A stretch of DNA of 64,000 bases, taken from NCBI RefSeq assembly GCF_937871615.1, contig NZ_CALMPA010000046.1:124001-188000 (forward strand), written 5' to 3'. Made by a program: the position numbers and the translations under genes. The notes below the pieces were generated by a model. That model searched no databases and was not told where the DNA came from. It worked only from the letters and a program-made list of their open reading frames with translations. This DNA is from an uncultured Sphingomonas sp. (lineage in GTDB: Bacteria; Pseudomonadota; Alphaproteobacteria; Sphingomonadales; Sphingomonadaceae). This document shows positions 9,333-19,470 of this stretch, one piece after another. The stretch's first letter is position 1, and each line of letters begins with the position of its first letter.

Positions 9333-9368
9333 AGGCCCGTTCCGTCAGGGAGCGGGCCTTTCGTTTTT
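9333..9368 (+). terminator. Rho-independent terminator of recA
   Basis: AGGCCCG (9333-9339) pairs with CGGGCCT (9353-9359), extended by an inner CC/GG pair, and is followed by TTTCGTTTTT. It lies 60 bases after the recA stop. Confidence 0.85.
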
Positions 9369-9788
9369 CCGCAACGACCGATGTGCGATAGACGGTGGAC
9401 AATGTGACATGCGCGGCATCGCTGAAAATATCCCGACTGGGGCTCTGTTGTCGGCGCCCGGTCGGTATCTCCGCTTTGAACCACCGCCGTGGCGAATTGC
9501 CGGTTTGCGGCATCGCGTCAGCCAAATTTCAAGGTGGGCCGCGCGATGAACGCCGCAGCCTTGCCGGCGACCGGCAGGGTAGGGCGTATCTTCGTTCCGT
9601 CGCATCGTGCATCGGCGGGCAACAATCGACCTTGGATTCGCAAGAGCGCGAGACCGTCGCGCACATTCGCTGCGACGCGGCGTCAGGACTCCATTTCATC
9701 GCGCCCACAGGCTATTCCCGTTTTCCACCGAGCGTATATCATAACGGATGCGGCGGGCTGTGATCTGCCCTGCTGATGGGAGACGCTG
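9369..9788. other. Gene-free stretch after recA
   Basis: This is the longest stretch in the window without a convincing gene (about 420 bases after the terminator). Short open frames here (for example 9489-9776 on the plus strand) have no recognisable domain and no good ribosome binding site. A well-paired RNA-like segment lies at about 9440-9582 and is listed separately. The last 120 bases should hold the promoter of the methyltransferase gene; GGGAG at 9778-9782 is its probable ribosome binding site. Confidence 0.6.
9440..9582. ncRNA. Candidate structured RNA (rod-like, 6S-like architecture)
   Basis: Nested complementarity forms one long interrupted helix. GCTCTG (9442-9447) pairs with CAGGGT (9575-9580, with G-U pairs), CCGGTCG (9458-9464) with CGACCGG (9568-9574), TTGAA (9476-9480) with TTCAA (9528-9532), TGGC (9490-9493) with GCCA (9521-9524), and TGCCG (9498-9502) with CGGCA (9508-9512) around a 5-nt loop. 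A loosely paired middle zone remains. The rod with a central open region recalls 6S RNA, but I cannot confirm the family and 6S RNA is usually linked to other genes. The strand is not certain. It could also be a leader or chance structure in GC-rich DNA. Confidence 0.3.
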
Positions 9789-10679
9789 ATGACGGATGCG
9801 CTCGAATGGCGGGGTCGCGTCGGCGATGTCTGGGCGGACGAATGGCGGTTCACCGACATGGGCTTCGCCGGTTTGGCACGCGTGCTCGATGCGGCGATCG
9901 CGGCTGGCGCGCCGGTGCAGGGCCGGGCGCTGGATATCGGCTGCGGTGCAGGGGCGACCACGCTGGCACTGGCGGCGGCACGACCGGGCCTGAATATCCT
10001 TGGCGTCGATCTGTCGGAACGACTGGTCGCGGTCGCGCGCTCACGCGGGGCGGAGCGTGCGAATGTCACGTTCCGTGTGGCCGACGCCTCCAGGCTGCAC
10101 AGCGAGCCCGACGCGGGCGATCGTTTCGATCTGGCGTTCTCGCGTCACGGCGTGATGTTCTTCGCCGATCCGGCCACCGCGTTTCGTCGCATCGGCGAGG
10201 TGTTGCACCCCGGCGCTGCGCTCGTCTTTTCCTGCTTTGCCGAACTTGGCCGCAACTCATGGGTGACCGAGATTGCAAAGGTCATCGGTTCGGGCGCTCC
10301 CTCGCCCTCCTTGCGCCCTGACGCGGCGAGTGCGGGCGAAATCCGTATGGCCGCCTATCAGCCCGGCCCATTCGCTTTCGCCGATCAGGCGCTGGTGCGC
10401 GCCATCCTTGAGCAGGCCGGTTTCGTTCCGGGCGAGCCGCAACGGGTCGATTTCGACTATCGCGCCGGCGAAGGGGATGACGCGGCGGCACAGGCGTTGC
10501 ACTTCTTTCAGCGCATCGGGCCGGCTGCCCGGATACTGGCGACGATGGAGCCGGCGGAGCGCGCCGAAAAGAAGGAGCAGCTCGCCGCGTTCCTCGCCGG
10601 GCAGGTTCGTGACGGCGTGGTGGCGTTTTCCGCATCGGCCTGGATCTGGACCGCGCGGACGAAGGCGCAAGTGCAATGA
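9789..10679 (+). CDS. Class I SAM-dependent methyltransferase
   Basis: This 296-aa Rossmann-type methyltransferase has an unknown substrate. SAM motif I is ALDIGCGAGATTLAL (about residues 47-61), motif II follows as ILGVDLSERLV, and FDLAFSRHGVMFF corresponds to motif IV. The layout resembles UbiE/methyltransferase-11 type enzymes acting on small molecules. ATG 9789 has GGGAG 7 bases upstream. The stop overlaps the start of the GST gene (ATGA), so the two form a bicistronic unit. Confidence 0.85.
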   Translation: MTDALEWRGRVGDVWADEWRFTDMGFAGLARVLDAAIAAGAPVQGRALDIGCGAGATTLALAAARPGLNILGVDLSERLVAVARSRGAERANVTFRVADASRLHSEPDAGDRFDLAFSRHGVMFFADPATAFRRIGEVLHPGAALVFSCFAELGRNSWVTEIAKVIGSGAPSPSLRPDAASAGEIRMAAYQPGPFAFADQALVRAILEQAGFVPGEPQRVDFDYRAGEGDDAAAQALHFFQRIGPAARILATMEPAERAEKKEQLAAFLAGQVRDGVVAFSASAWIWTARTKAQVQ

Positions 10680-11311
10680 CGATCATCGTTCACCATCTGG
10701 AAAACTCGCGCTCGCAGCGGATCTTGTGGATGCTCGAGGAGATCGGGCTGCCTTATGAAATCCGGCGTTATGAGCGCGATCGCCGCACGATGCTGGCGCC
10801 GCGCGAATTGCGCGCCGTTCATCCGCTCGGCAAATCACCGGTTATCGAGGATAGCGACGATCCCGGTCGCGTCATCGCGGAAACCGGCGCTATCGTCGAA
10901 TATCTTGTCGACAAGGCTGATGGCCGCCTCGGCGCGCCGGCGAACCGCGACGGCGCGCTCGCCTATCGTTTCTGGCTGCATTACGCGGAAGGCTCGATGA
11001 TGCCGCCGCTGCTGGTGAAACTTGTCCTCACCCGCATCCCGCTCATCGGCAATCGCGTGGCGAAGCGGCTCCAGCCGATGATCGACGTGCATCTCGATTT
11101 CGTCGAGGCTGCGCTTACCACGCGTCAATGGTTCGCGGGCGGCGCGATCACCGCGGCGGACATTATGATGAGCTTTCCGCTGGAGGCTGCGCGCGGTCGC
11201 GCCGGCCTCGACGTGAGCCGCCCGCACACGATCACATGGCTTGACCGGATTCACGCCCGCCCCGCTTATCGTCGCGCGCTGGCGGCAGGCGGGCCATACG
11301 CTTATGCGTGA
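10676..11311 (+). CDS. Glutathione S-transferase family protein
   Basis: This 211-aa GST has an N-terminal thioredoxin-like domain (MTIIVHHLENSRSQRILW with a Ser in the position commonly used to activate glutathione, then HPLGKSPVI and the GSH-binding ETGAIVEYL) and an all-helical C-terminal domain. It is translationally coupled to the upstream methyltransferase (4-base overlap) and converges on the cell wall hydrolase gene with a 43-base gap. The substrate cannot be inferred; GSTs of this type act in detoxification or small-molecule metabolism. Confidence 0.92.
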   Translation: MTIIVHHLENSRSQRILWMLEEIGLPYEIRRYERDRRTMLAPRELRAVHPLGKSPVIEDSDDPGRVIAETGAIVEYLVDKADGRLGAPANRDGALAYRFWLHYAEGSMMPPLLVKLVLTRIPLIGNRVAKRLQPMIDVHLDFVEAALTTRQWFAGGAITAADIMMSFPLEAARGRAGLDVSRPHTITWLDRIHARPAYRRALAAGGPYAYA

Positions 11312-11354
11312 CGGCAAGCGCGCGCCTCGCGGTGAACCGATCCCGGAAGCGGCC

Positions 11355-12602
11355 TCAATTCTGATTTGCAAGCGGCGGCGGATCGGGGAGCGACGGCTTG
11401 CGCCTCACGCCGCGCAGTTCCGCCGGTTCGTTGGGCGGGGTCGCGGCGCCGGTGATCTTCACCGATGCCGCGGCGCCCACCACCGGAAGACGCATCACCT
11501 GACGTTTCATGCACGGCGCGCGCGCCTTGAATTCGTTGCAATTCCATAAGGTGCGATCGAGCCCGGCGGCCTTGTCGCGGATATAGCTGAACGACATCGC
11601 GGCCATCTCATCAGGCGCCAGCGGCAGGACGTAGCCCATCTTCGCGGCGTCGGTCCAGAATATCACCTTGCACTTCGTCCGCTGGCCGCAGGTGGCGCGC
11701 GCGATGACAGGGAATTGCGCCGCCTGTGCCGGATCGAACCGGGCGAGGAAAGTATCGGGATCGTCGGCCAGCGACGGGGGGATACGCCCGGCATAATGTT
11801 CCGCATCCAGCGCCGCCTTGGCATCATCGACCGGCGCGGCGCGATGCGCGTCCGACAGGGCCGCAAGAACGGCGATCATCGGTTCGCCGCCCGCCCAGCC
11901 GCGATTGAACGCGGGCGGCGTTCCCCACCAGCCGGCCCAGCGGAAGAACAGATGGGTGTGCACCTCAGCGATCTTGTCGAGGCTGGCGCTCCAGTAAGGC
12001 ACTACCCAATCGGTGTGATAATGCGTGGCATAGCCGACCGGGCGATAGACCGCGCCGTGCAGCGCCGCGGTCGCCACCTGCCGGGCGCGGCGCCATGCCC
12101 CTTCAGAGGGGCGGCGGGTCATCGCGCCATCGCAGGTGAATGTGAACTGGCAGCCGGTGGCGCGTTCCGCGCCCTGAAAGACGACGCCGCAGATCGTCTT
12201 GGGAAAGGCGGGGTGGCGAAGCCGGTTGAGCACCACCTGCACCACCGCGCGTTCGCCCGCGCTGTCGTCGCCGGCCTCGTAATAGCCAGCCGCCGCGAGA
12301 CAATCGGTCGCGCGTGCGAGATCGACCGCGCTCCCAACGAAATCGAAGGGGCGTGCGACCGGCTTCGGTCCCTTCGCGAACGGGATCGAATCGTTCCACG
12401 CGCGCGCCTCGTCGGGCGATAAATCCTGCAACTCGACCGGCTCGACCGGGGGCGGCTCGGTCGGGACGGCGATGCGGGGCGATGCCTGCACCCTCGTGTG
12501 ATGCGCGGCGGGCGTCATGCGCACCACCACCAGCGGCAGCGCGAGCGCCGCCGCCGCGATCAGCACAAGGATCGCGTGAAGCAGCGGCGCGGGGCGGGTC
12601 AT
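11355..12602 (-). CDS. Cell wall hydrolase, SleB-like
   Basis: This 415-aa protein has one N-terminal membrane anchor or uncleaved signal (about residues 6-27), a Pro-rich linker and a SleB/Hydrolase_2 domain (about 95-215). Domain signs are CLAAAGYYEAGDDSAGERA with the conserved Glu, VVLNRLRHPAFPKTICGVV, CQFTFTCDG and ATHYHTDWVVPYW. The family cleaves peptidoglycan (lytic transglycosylase/amidase reports). The remaining 200 residues have three or more Cys and no domain I recognise. It is the last gene of the leftward MFS-cysK run, 13 bases after cysK. Confidence 0.88.
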   Translation of the reverse strand: MTRPAPLLHAILVLIAAAALALPLVVVRMTPAAHHTRVQASPRIAVPTEPPPVEPVELQDLSPDEARAWNDSIPFAKGPKPVARPFDFVGSAVDLARATDCLAAAGYYEAGDDSAGERAVVQVVLNRLRHPAFPKTICGVVFQGAERATGCQFTFTCDGAMTRRPSEGAWRRARQVATAALHGAVYRPVGYATHYHTDWVVPYWSASLDKIAEVHTHLFFRWAGWWGTPPAFNRGWAGGEPMIAVLAALSDAHRAAPVDDAKAALDAEHYAGRIPPSLADDPDTFLARFDPAQAAQFPVIARATCGQRTKCKVIFWTDAAKMGYVLPLAPDEMAAMSFSYIRDKAAGLDRTLWNCNEFKARAPCMKRQVMRLPVVGAAASVKITGAATPPNEPAELRGVRRKPSLPDPPPLANQN

Positions 12603-12615
12603 GCGGGCTGAAGCG

Positions 12616-13536
12616 TCAGGCTTCCGGGAGGAAATCCGTTACCGAGAGATAGCGCTCGCCCGTGTCGTAGTTGAAGCCGAGCACGCGGCTTCCGCTGGGC
12701 AATTCGGTCAGTTTCTGGGCGATCGCGGCGAGCGTGGCGCCGGATGAGATGCCGACCAGCATTCCTTCCTCCCGCGCGGAACGGCGCGCCATGTCCTTCG
12801 CAGCCTCCGCCTCCACTTCGATCACGCCGTCAAGCACCAGGGTGTGCAGATTGGTGGGAATGAAGCCCGCGCCGATGCCCTGAATCGGGTGTGGGCCGGG
12901 CTGGCCGCCGCCGATCACCGGAGAGGCGGTCGGCTCGACCGCGAAGACTTTCAGCTTCGGCCAGCTTTTCTTCAGCGTTTCAGCGACACCGGTGATATGC
13001 CCCCCGGTGCCGACGCCGGTGACGATCACGTCGATCGGCGCGTCCGCGAAATCCCTCAGGATTTCCTGCGCGGTGGTGCGCGCATGAACGTCGATATTCG
13101 CCGGATTGTCGAATTGCTGCGGCATCCATGCGCCGGGGGTTTCCTTCACCAGTTCCAGCGCGCGTTCGATCGAACCTTTCATGCCCTTTTCGCGCGGGGT
13201 CAGGTCGAAGCGCGCGCCATAAGCCAGCATCAGCCGGCGGCGCTCGATGCTCATGCTGTCGGGCATGACGAGGATGAGCTTATAGCCCTTCACCGCCGCG
13301 ACCATCGCAAGGCCGATGCCGGTGTTGCCGCTGGTCGGCTCGATGATCGTGCCGCCGGGTTTCAACAGGCCATCCCGCTCCGCCGCCTCGACCATGCTGA
13401 GCGCGATGCGGTCCTTGATCGAGCCGCCGGGGTTCGATCGTTCGGATTTGATCCACACCTCGCCATCCGGGAACAGCCGCTGCACGCGGACATGCGGGGT
13501 GTTGCCGATCGTCTCCAGGATCGTATTGGCCTTCAT
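12616..13536 (-). CDS. cysK: Cysteine synthase A (O-acetylserine sulfhydrylase)
   Basis: This 306-aa PLP enzyme makes cysteine from O-acetylserine and sulfide. The PLP lysine is Lys41 in [10 protein letters not shown], the substrate loop is [12 protein letters not shown] (about residues 65-76), the phosphate-binding glycines lie in [11 protein letters not shown], and [11 protein letters not shown] is near the C terminus. The length equals classical CysK. The start overlaps the MFS gene stop by 4 bases (ATGA). No sulfate-assimilation genes are adjacent. Confidence 0.97.
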   Translation of the reverse strand: MKANTILETIGNTPHVRVQRLFPDGEVWIKSERSNPGGSIKDRIALSMVEAAERDGLLKPGGTIIEPTSGNTGIGLAMVAAVKGYKLILVMPDSMSIERRRLMLAYGARFDLTPREKGMKGSIERALELVKETPGAWMPQQFDNPANIDVHARTTAQEILRDFADAPIDVIVTGVGTGGHITGVAETLKKSWPKLKVFAVEPTASPVIGGGQPGPHPIQGIGAGFIPTNLHTLVLDGVIEVEAEAAKDMARRSAREEGMLVGISSGATLAAIAQKLTELPSGSRVLGFNYDTGERYLSVTDFLPEA

Positions 13537-14819
13537 GGCTGCGCTACTCCGTGTTGCCGGGGTTTGTCGTGCCCCGGTGCTTCAGGTGGATCAAACGTCT
13601 TGGCGAGCTTCAGTTCCGGATAGAGCCGGGACCATAACAGCGTAACCCCGATCGCGGCGAGCCCGCCGGCCACGACCGCGCCGACCGGGCCAAGCAGCGA
13701 GGCCATCAGCCCGCTCTCCGCCTCGCCCAGTTCGTTCGAGGCGGAAATGGTGAGCTGGCTCACCGCGCTCACCCGCCCGCGCATCTCATCGGGGGTATGA
13801 AGCTGGATGAGCGAGGAGCGGACATAGACGGAAACCATATCCGCCCCGCCCGCGACGATCAGCGCGATCAGGCTCAGGAAAAAGTTGGTCGAAAGGCCGA
13901 ACGTCAGGATCGCGACGGCGAAGATGAATACCGCCGCCAGCATCTTGCGCCCGACATCCTCCCGCATCGGGCGGAACGAGAACCACAAGGCGGTGCCCGC
14001 CGCACCGATCCCCATGCCGGCGGCGAGGATGCCCAGCCCGGTCGCCCCGACCATCAGGATATCGCGCGCGTAGATCGGCAACAACGCGGTCGCGCCCGCC
14101 AGCAGCACGACGAACAGATCGAGCGTGATCGTCGCCTGCACCAGCCGGTTGCGCCTTACATAGGTGAACCCGTCAAGGATGCGCGCGATCGGGTGACGGT
14201 CGGTCTCTGCGGGCGGCTGCGGCACACGGCGGATCATGAAAATGCCGATCAACGCGATGAAATACAGGCCGGATATGCAGGCATAGGCCACGTCGGGGTG
14301 GATGGCGTAGAGCAGGCCGCCAAGGCTCGGCCCCGCGATCGTGCCGACCTGCCACGCGATCGAGGAGATGGCGATCGCGGTCGGCAGGCTTTCGCGCGGG
14401 ACGAGATTGGGGGCGAGCGCGGAATAGGCCGGGCCGGAAAAAGCCCGCGCGACGCCAAGCAACACCGCCGCGCCGAACAATGCCGGCAGCGCCAATATGC
14501 CGAGCCATGTGAGCACGCCCAGCATTGCCGAGATGAAGATCAGCAGCAGCGTCGTAAGCCGCACGATCCAGCGCCGGTCGATGCTGTCCGCCACCAGCCC
14601 CACCACCGGGGTGAGCAGGAACAGCGGCACGAATTGCGCCAGCCCGATCATCCCCAGCATGAATGCGGCCTGCCGGATATCCATGGTTTCCCGCGCCAAG
14701 CCATAGGCCTGCCAGCCGATGATGATCGCCTGCGCGCTGGTGCCGATCGTGCCCGCCAGCCGCGAGCACCAATAAGCGCGGAAATTGGCGATGCGTAACG
14801 GGTGGGTCGGTTGCTCCAT
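13533..14819 (-). CDS. MFS transporter, EntS-like (MFS_3)
   Basis: This protein of about 428 aa with about 12 membrane segments belongs to the EntS/enterobactin-exporter-like branch of the major facilitator superfamily. It begins with the typical [19 protein letters not shown] and shows the loop 2-3 signature [11 protein letters not shown] and the [12 protein letters not shown] loop (family version TPDELRGRV). I chose ATG 14819; a GTG at 14897 would add 26 hydrophilic residues. Co-transcription with cysK hints at export of a thiol or amino-acid-derived compound, but this is only an inference from context. Confidence 0.9.
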   Translation of the reverse strand: MEQPTHPLRIANFRAYWCSRLAGTIGTSAQAIIIGWQAYGLARETMDIRQAAFMLGMIGLAQFVPLFLLTPVVGLVADSIDRRWIVRLTTLLLIFISAMLGVLTWLGILALPALFGAAVLLGVARAFSGPAYSALAPNLVPRESLPTAIAISSIAWQVGTIAGPSLGGLLYAIHPDVAYACISGLYFIALIGIFMIRRVPQPPAETDRHPIARILDGFTYVRRNRLVQATITLDLFVVLLAGATALLPIYARDILMVGATGLGILAAGMGIGAAGTALWFSFRPMREDVGRKMLAAVFIFAVAILTFGLSTNFFLSLIALIVAGGADMVSVYVRSSLIQLHTPDEMRGRVSAVSQLTISASNELGEAESGLMASLLGPVGAVVAGGLAAIGVTLLWSRLYPELKLAKTFDPPEAPGHDKPRQHGVAQP

Positions 14820-14972
14820 CCATTGCCGATTACGGGGCGTCACCCCGGTTCGCAACGTGGCTTCTTGCTGGGTGGGCGATAGGCGATCTTGTGGCACGGC
14901 GCGGATTGCGCCTTCGCCCGCTCGGAGACTATAGGCACCGAACTTCCCCTAGGAAACGAGGTCTTTTTAGAC

Positions 14973-16028
14973 GTGGCAAAAGCCCCCGCACGGAGCACAC
15001 GAACCAGCAGCGCGCCGCCAGCGACGCCCAATCGGGAGCGTCCCGCCGAGCCGCAGCCTTACAAGGCTTCGAAGGACGAGCTGCTCAAATTCTATCACGA
15101 CATGCTGTTGATCCGCCGCTTCGAGGAGAAGGCGGGCCAGCTTTACGGCCTCGGCCTGATCGGCGGCTTCTGCCATCTGTATATCGGTCAGGAGGCGGTC
15201 GCCGTCGGCCTGCAATCCGCGCTGACCGAGAAGGATTCGGTCATCACCGGCTATCGCGATCACGGCCATATGCTGCTGTGCGGCATTCCGCCCAAGGATG
15301 TGATGGCCGAGCTTACCGGGCGCGCCGCGGGCATCTCCAGGGGCAAGGGCGGCTCGATGCACATGTTCAGCGTGGAGCATAAGTTCTACGGCGGGCACGG
15401 CATCGTCGGCGCGCAGGTGTCGCTTGGCGCGGGCCTTGGCTTTGCGCACAAATATTCCGGTGATGGCGGCGTGTGCCTCGCCTATTTCGGTGATGGCGCG
15501 GCCAATCAGGGCCAGGTTTACGAAGCGTTCAACATGGCGGAACTGTGGAAGCTGCCGGTGATCTTCGTGATCGAGAACAATCAATATGCGATGGGCACGT
15601 CGGTCAACCGCGCGTCGTCGGAAGACCAGCTCTATCGCCGCGGCGAGAGCTTCCGCATCCCCGGCATCCAGGTCGACGGGATGGATGTGCTCGCCTCGCG
15701 CGGCGCTGCTGAAGAAGCGCTGGTGTGGGTGCGCGCGGGCAAGGGGCCGATCATCCTTGAGATGAAGACCTATCGCTATCGCGGCCATTCCATGTCCGAT
15801 CCGGCGAAATATCGCAGCCGCGAGGAAGTGCAGGCGGTGCGCGACAAGTCCGATCCGATCGAACACGTCAAGAAGCTGCTCGAAGCCGAAGGCGTGAAGG
15901 AAGACGATCTGAAGGCGGTCGAGGCGGAAATTCGCCGGCAGGTGAACGAATCCGCCGATTTCGCGGAGAATACCCCCGAACCCGAACCCGAAGAACTTTA
16001 TACCGACGTGCTGGTGGAGAAATATTGA
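14973..16028 (+). CDS. pdhA: Pyruvate dehydrogenase E1 component, alpha subunit
   Basis: This 351-aa E1-alpha of the heterotetrameric type decarboxylates pyruvate with thiamine diphosphate (TPP) and, with PdhB, reductively acetylates the E2 lipoyl groups. The TPP motif starts at GDGAANQGQ and ends at IENNQYAMG. The phosphorylation-loop equivalent [15 protein letters not shown] is present, as is [14 protein letters not shown] near the N terminus. GTG 14973 gives an MAKAPAR beginning, as seen in relatives; a purine-rich AGGAAACGAGG lies upstream at 14951-14961. pdhB begins 1 base after the stop codon. Confidence 0.96.
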   Translation: MAKAPARSTRTSSAPPATPNRERPAEPQPYKASKDELLKFYHDMLLIRRFEEKAGQLYGLGLIGGFCHLYIGQEAVAVGLQSALTEKDSVITGYRDHGHMLLCGIPPKDVMAELTGRAAGISRGKGGSMHMFSVEHKFYGGHGIVGAQVSLGAGLGFAHKYSGDGGVCLAYFGDGAANQGQVYEAFNMAELWKLPVIFVIENNQYAMGTSVNRASSEDQLYRRGESFRIPGIQVDGMDVLASRGAAEEALVWVRAGKGPIILEMKTYRYRGHSMSDPAKYRSREEVQAVRDKSDPIEHVKKLLEAEGVKEDDLKAVEAEIRRQVNESADFAENTPEPEPEELYTDVLVEKY

Positions 16029-16029
16029 G

Positions 16030-17415
16030 ATGGCGATCGACATCAAGATGCCGGCGCTGTCGCCCACGATGGAAGAAGGCACGCTCGCCAAGTGGCTCGT
16101 CAAGGAAGGCGACACCGTAAAGTCCGGCGACATTCTCGCCGAGATCGAAACCGACAAGGCGACGATGGAATTCGAGGCGGTCGATGAAGGCACCGTCGCG
16201 CAGATTCTCGTCGGCGAGGGGACGGATGGCGTGAAGGTCGGCACCGTCATCATGCGGATCGCCGGTGAGGGCGAGGATGTGGCGGCCAGCCCGAAGCCGG
16301 CGCCCGCCGCCGCCAGCGCGGAAAGCCCCGCGCCCGAGCCACACAAGGTGGAAACCGGCGCGCGCCAGATGTTCGACGCGGCGAAGCACGATGCGGAGGT
16401 GAGCGATCCCGCGGTTCCGGCTGGCACCGAGATGGTGAAGCTCACGCTGCGCGAGGCGCTGCGCGACGCGATGGCCGAGGAAATGCGCGCCGACGATCGC
16501 GTGTTCGTGATGGGCGAGGAAGTCGCGCAATATCAGGGCGCGTACAAGGTGACGCAGGGGCTGCTCGACGAGTTCGGCGACCGCCGCGTGATCGACACGC
16601 CGATCACCGAATATGGCTTTGCCGGCGTCGGCACGGGTGCGGCGATGGGCGGCCTGCGCCCGATCGTCGAGTTCATGACGTTCAACTTCGCGATGCAGGC
16701 GATCGACCATATCGTGAACTCGGCCGCCAAGACCAATTACATGTCCGGCGGCCAGATGCGCTGCCCGATCGTGTTCCGCGGGCCGAACGGCGCGGCGAGT
16801 CGCGTGGGCGCGCAGCACAGCCAGAATTACGGGCCATGGTATGCCAGCGTTCCCGGCCTGATCGTTATCGCGCCATATGACGCGGCCGATGCGAAGGGCC
16901 TGCTGAAGGCGGCGATCCGCTCGCAGGATCCGGTGGTGTTCCTCGAAAACGAGCTGCTCTATGGTCGCACGTTCGAGGTGCCCAAGCTCGATGACTGGGT
17001 GCTGCCGATCGGCAAGGCACGCATCATGCGCGAAGGCAAGGACGTGACGATCGTGAGCTATTCGATCGGCGTGGGCCTCGCGCTCGAAGCCGCCGACAAG
17101 CTGGCTGCGGAAGGGATCGACGCCGAGGTGATCGACCTGCGCACGCTGCGCCCGCTCGACAAGCAGACGGTGCTGAAGTCACTCGCCAAGACCAACCGGC
17201 TGGTCGTGGCCGAAGAAGGCTGGCCGACCTGCTCGATCGCGAGCGAGATCGTCACGATCTGCATGGAGGAGGGGTTCGACGATCTCGACGCCCCGGTGGT
17301 CCGCGTCTGCAACGAGGACGTGCCGCTTCCCTATGCCGCGAACCTGGAGAAGCTGGCGCTGATCTCCACCGACAAAATCGTCGCGGGGGTGAAGAAGGTT
17401 ACGTATCGCCAGTAA
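16030..17415 (+). CDS. pdhB: Pyruvate dehydrogenase E1 component, beta subunit with lipoyl domain
   Basis: This 461-aa E1-beta is extended by an N-terminal lipoyl domain, an arrangement common in alphaproteobacteria. Residues 1-80 form the lipoyl domain with the lipoylated Lys43 in ETDKATME, followed by an Ala/Pro linker (about 85-110). From about 137 comes the transketolase-like domain: [13 protein letters not shown], the TPP-contacting [28 protein letters not shown], and [16 protein letters not shown] loop [13 protein letters not shown]. The C-terminal transketolase domain ends the protein. E2 and E3 genes are not in this window. Confidence 0.97.
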   Translation: MAIDIKMPALSPTMEEGTLAKWLVKEGDTVKSGDILAEIETDKATMEFEAVDEGTVAQILVGEGTDGVKVGTVIMRIAGEGEDVAASPKPAPAAASAESPAPEPHKVETGARQMFDAAKHDAEVSDPAVPAGTEMVKLTLREALRDAMAEEMRADDRVFVMGEEVAQYQGAYKVTQGLLDEFGDRRVIDTPITEYGFAGVGTGAAMGGLRPIVEFMTFNFAMQAIDHIVNSAAKTNYMSGGQMRCPIVFRGPNGAASRVGAQHSQNYGPWYASVPGLIVIAPYDAADAKGLLKAAIRSQDPVVFLENELLYGRTFEVPKLDDWVLPIGKARIMREGKDVTIVSYSIGVGLALEAADKLAAEGIDAEVIDLRTLRPLDKQTVLKSLAKTNRLVVAEEGWPTCSIASEIVTICMEEGFDDLDAPVVRVCNEDVPLPYAANLEKLALISTDKIVAGVKKVTYRQ

Positions 17416-17438
17416 CGCACTGACGATCCTTAAAATTC

Positions 17439-17475
17439 AGGCCGGCGGCGTCAAAGGGCGCCGCCGGCCTTTTTG
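17439..17475. terminator. Terminator shared by pdhB and the tad-like operon
   Basis: AGGCCGGCGGCG (17439-17450) pairs perfectly with CGCCGCCGGCCT (17459-17470) around an 8-nt loop and is followed by TTTTTG. Convergent genes end on both sides (17415 and 17480), so it may act in both directions. Confidence 0.88.
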
Positions 17476-17479
17476 TTGT

Positions 17480-18898
17480 TCAATTGGTGAGGCGGGCGGT
17501 TGCCACGGCGGCCTGAAACAATTGTGCCAGCGCGGTCGAGATATCGCTGTCGGTTGTCACCTTGGTGTAAAGGCCCGGCGACGCGCATTGCTGGAGCGGC
17601 GGGCTGATCTTGTCGGTGGGTGACAGATACGGCGCCTTTACATTGGTTTGCGACCAGCCATCGCTGGCCGAATCCGGCAGATATTCGGTGTATAACACGG
17701 CGATGCGGATCCCGCGCGCCTTGATCGTGTCGCACTGGGTGGTCGAGATCGGGCCTTCGGGTCTGCCGCCGGGACGGGTTTCGTCCCACATCCCGTCGGT
17801 GATGAGAAACATCACCGCCTGCGGCGTGTCGCCGTTATAGTTCGTGCCATTTCCCGGCGTCGTCGGCATCGCGCCCAGGATGCCGCTGAAAGCCTTGGTG
17901 AAACTGGTGGCGGTGTCGTTGTCGTTCGTCCCGCATTTGTAATAATTGTTCTGGCAATAGACGAGCACCTGCGCGTCCGTGACGTGCAGCTTCACGGTCG
18001 AAAGGCTGGCATCGACATTCGGCGCCGCGACAACGGAGGGCCACAACTGCTTGAATGTCTTGTCGAATGAAAACAGGCCCATCCGATATTTCGCCTTGTT
18101 GCTCGATGACATGCTGGTGGCGAGATCGGTGAGATCGGATACGGCATTGTGGAGCAGATCGGTGCGAAGAACGATTCCGTTGTTCACCGCGACGGTATAG
18201 AAATCCTTGCAGTTCTTGTTCTTTGAATCGCACACCAGTTCGGTGTTGTCGGTGACGCCCTTTACGCCTTTGCTGTACGTGAGATTGGTCTGATGACATG
18301 CAAAGGCGCAGCCGCCGCTTACGGCCCCGCTGGTTGCGCTTATCATCGCCGACAGGCCCGCGCTGGTTGCGGGCAGCAACATCGACGGCGAGGTGTCGAG
18401 CAGCATGTAGAAATCTATGTTCGGCGCCACGACGTTGTTCGATGTCGAGGTTCCGCCGATCGCGATCGTCGGGGAGCCGAGAATGCCGCCGAACGAATTC
18501 TGCGATAGCGCCGAATAGCTCACCGTCATGGTGCGGGAGCCTGGGCCGGTCGGATGCGTGATCGTGACGACCAGCGTTGACGGATCATAGGTTACGCCCG
18601 TGAGCGAGGATGCCTGCGTGTTGAACATGTTACGCGCGGTAAGGGTGGCGGTCGCGTCGTCTTGGCTCATCATCGTCTGCGTGACGCCGGCCAGCGCGGC
18701 GGCGTCGGCCAGCGCGTTCATCTTGGTCCTGAGCTTTGCCGCGCGCGCATAGTCGATGCCCATTCCCGTGGCGAAGGCCATTGGAACAATCGCGAAGCCG
18801 AACAGGATCAGCACGTTTCCGGAAATGTCGCGGCGCAGGCGCGAAAGGAAATGCCGGACGGAGACCGATCCGATGCGCAATGATGAAAGCAGCGACAT
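17480..18898 (-). CDS. TadG-like pilus assembly protein with von Willebrand factor A domain
   Basis: This 472-aa protein has an N-terminal TadG-type segment (ISGNVLILFGFAIVPMAFA, single membrane helix about residues 26-48), the GIDYARAAKLRTKMNALADAAAL-type motif usual for TadG/Flp accessory proteins, and a VWA domain from about residue 150. The MIDAS start is LLDTSPSM (DxSxS), followed much later by ITDGMWDE. Cys pairs (CAFACH, CDSKNKNC) suggest periplasmic disulfides. ATG 18898 was chosen because it begins the membrane-anchored protein; an in-frame extension to 19141 is antisense-like filler. It is the last gene of a three-gene leftward operon. Confidence 0.88.
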   Translation of the reverse strand: MSLLSSLRIGSVSVRHFLSRLRRDISGNVLILFGFAIVPMAFATGMGIDYARAAKLRTKMNALADAAALAGVTQTMMSQDDATATLTARNMFNTQASSLTGVTYDPSTLVVTITHPTGPGSRTMTVSYSALSQNSFGGILGSPTIAIGGTSTSNNVVAPNIDFYMLLDTSPSMLLPATSAGLSAMISATSGAVSGGCAFACHQTNLTYSKGVKGVTDNTELVCDSKNKNCKDFYTVAVNNGIVLRTDLLHNAVSDLTDLATSMSSSNKAKYRMGLFSFDKTFKQLWPSVVAAPNVDASLSTVKLHVTDAQVLVYCQNNYYKCGTNDNDTATSFTKAFSGILGAMPTTPGNGTNYNGDTPQAVMFLITDGMWDETRPGGRPEGPISTTQCDTIKARGIRIAVLYTEYLPDSASDGWSQTNVKAPYLSPTDKISPPLQQCASPGLYTKVTTDSDISTALAQLFQAAVATARLTN

Positions 18899-18900
18899 AA

Positions 18901-19470
18901 TCAGCAGCCCGTGCAAGGAATATCGGTTGAACGACGTGGATTCATGAAAATCCTGTCCCGGAAATTCATCGGCCCGATCAATTGCGCCCCGGCAACGGGC
19001 GTGTAAGCGTAACTTACCTCGGCATATATCAGGTTCGTGCCCGGCACCCGAAGCTGGACGGGCACCGCGCCGCTCGGCACCCCCGGCGTTGCATAGAGAT
19101 CGCTGGTTTTGAGCAGCACGCCGTCGCTCGCCCGGCTCCAAACGACGCTTGGCATACCCGCCGCGCTGATCGCGATTTCGGAGACGCGCGTTGTGGCGTT
19201 GCTGGCCGAATAGGGCGTCATCACCGACGCCGCAGCGCCCATGATATTATCCAGATCGCTCGACTGCACGGAGGTGAACTGCGAGGTCACGTCCGCCAGC
19301 GTGCGCGTGGTGGTGGTCACCTTGCGATAGGCGGAAGTCGCATCCATCAACTGATAGCCGCCGAGATAAAGCAGGATCAGGAACGGCGCGACCATCGCGA
19401 ATTCCACGGCGCCAAGGCCGCGTCGATCGTCGCGCAGCCGGCGTGTCATCGTGCGGATCAGGCTGTTCAT
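18901..19470 (-). CDS. TadE-family pseudopilin-like protein (second copy)
   Basis: This 189-aa protein begins with basic residues, then the TadE motif RRGLGAVEFAMVAPFLILLY (Glu at the fifth position after the putative cleavage Gly, then a hydrophobic helix, about residues 17-38). A Thr/Ser-rich periplasmic body follows. TadE-like pseudopilins take part in Flp/Tad pilus assembly. The start at 19470 overlaps the upstream TadE stop by 4 bases, and the stop lies 2 bases before the TadG-like start, so all three are coupled. Confidence 0.87.
   Translation of the reverse strand: MNSLIRTMTRRLRDDRRGLGAVEFAMVAPFLILLYLGGYQLMDATSAYRKVTTTTRTLADVTSQFTSVQSSDLDNIMGAAASVMTPYSASNATTRVSEIAISAAGMPSVVWSRASDGVLLKTSDLYATPGVPSGAVPVQLRVPGTNLIYAEVSYAYTPVAGAQLIGPMNFRDRIFMNPRRSTDIPCTGC

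Noticed and set aside
9489..9776. 95-codon frame in the recA downstream gap
   Set aside because: No ribosome binding site, no domain and a skewed composition; the candidate RNA structure overlaps it.
14967..16445. Open frame antisense to pdhA and the start of pdhB
   Set aside because: It spans two genes with clear function and has no domain signature.
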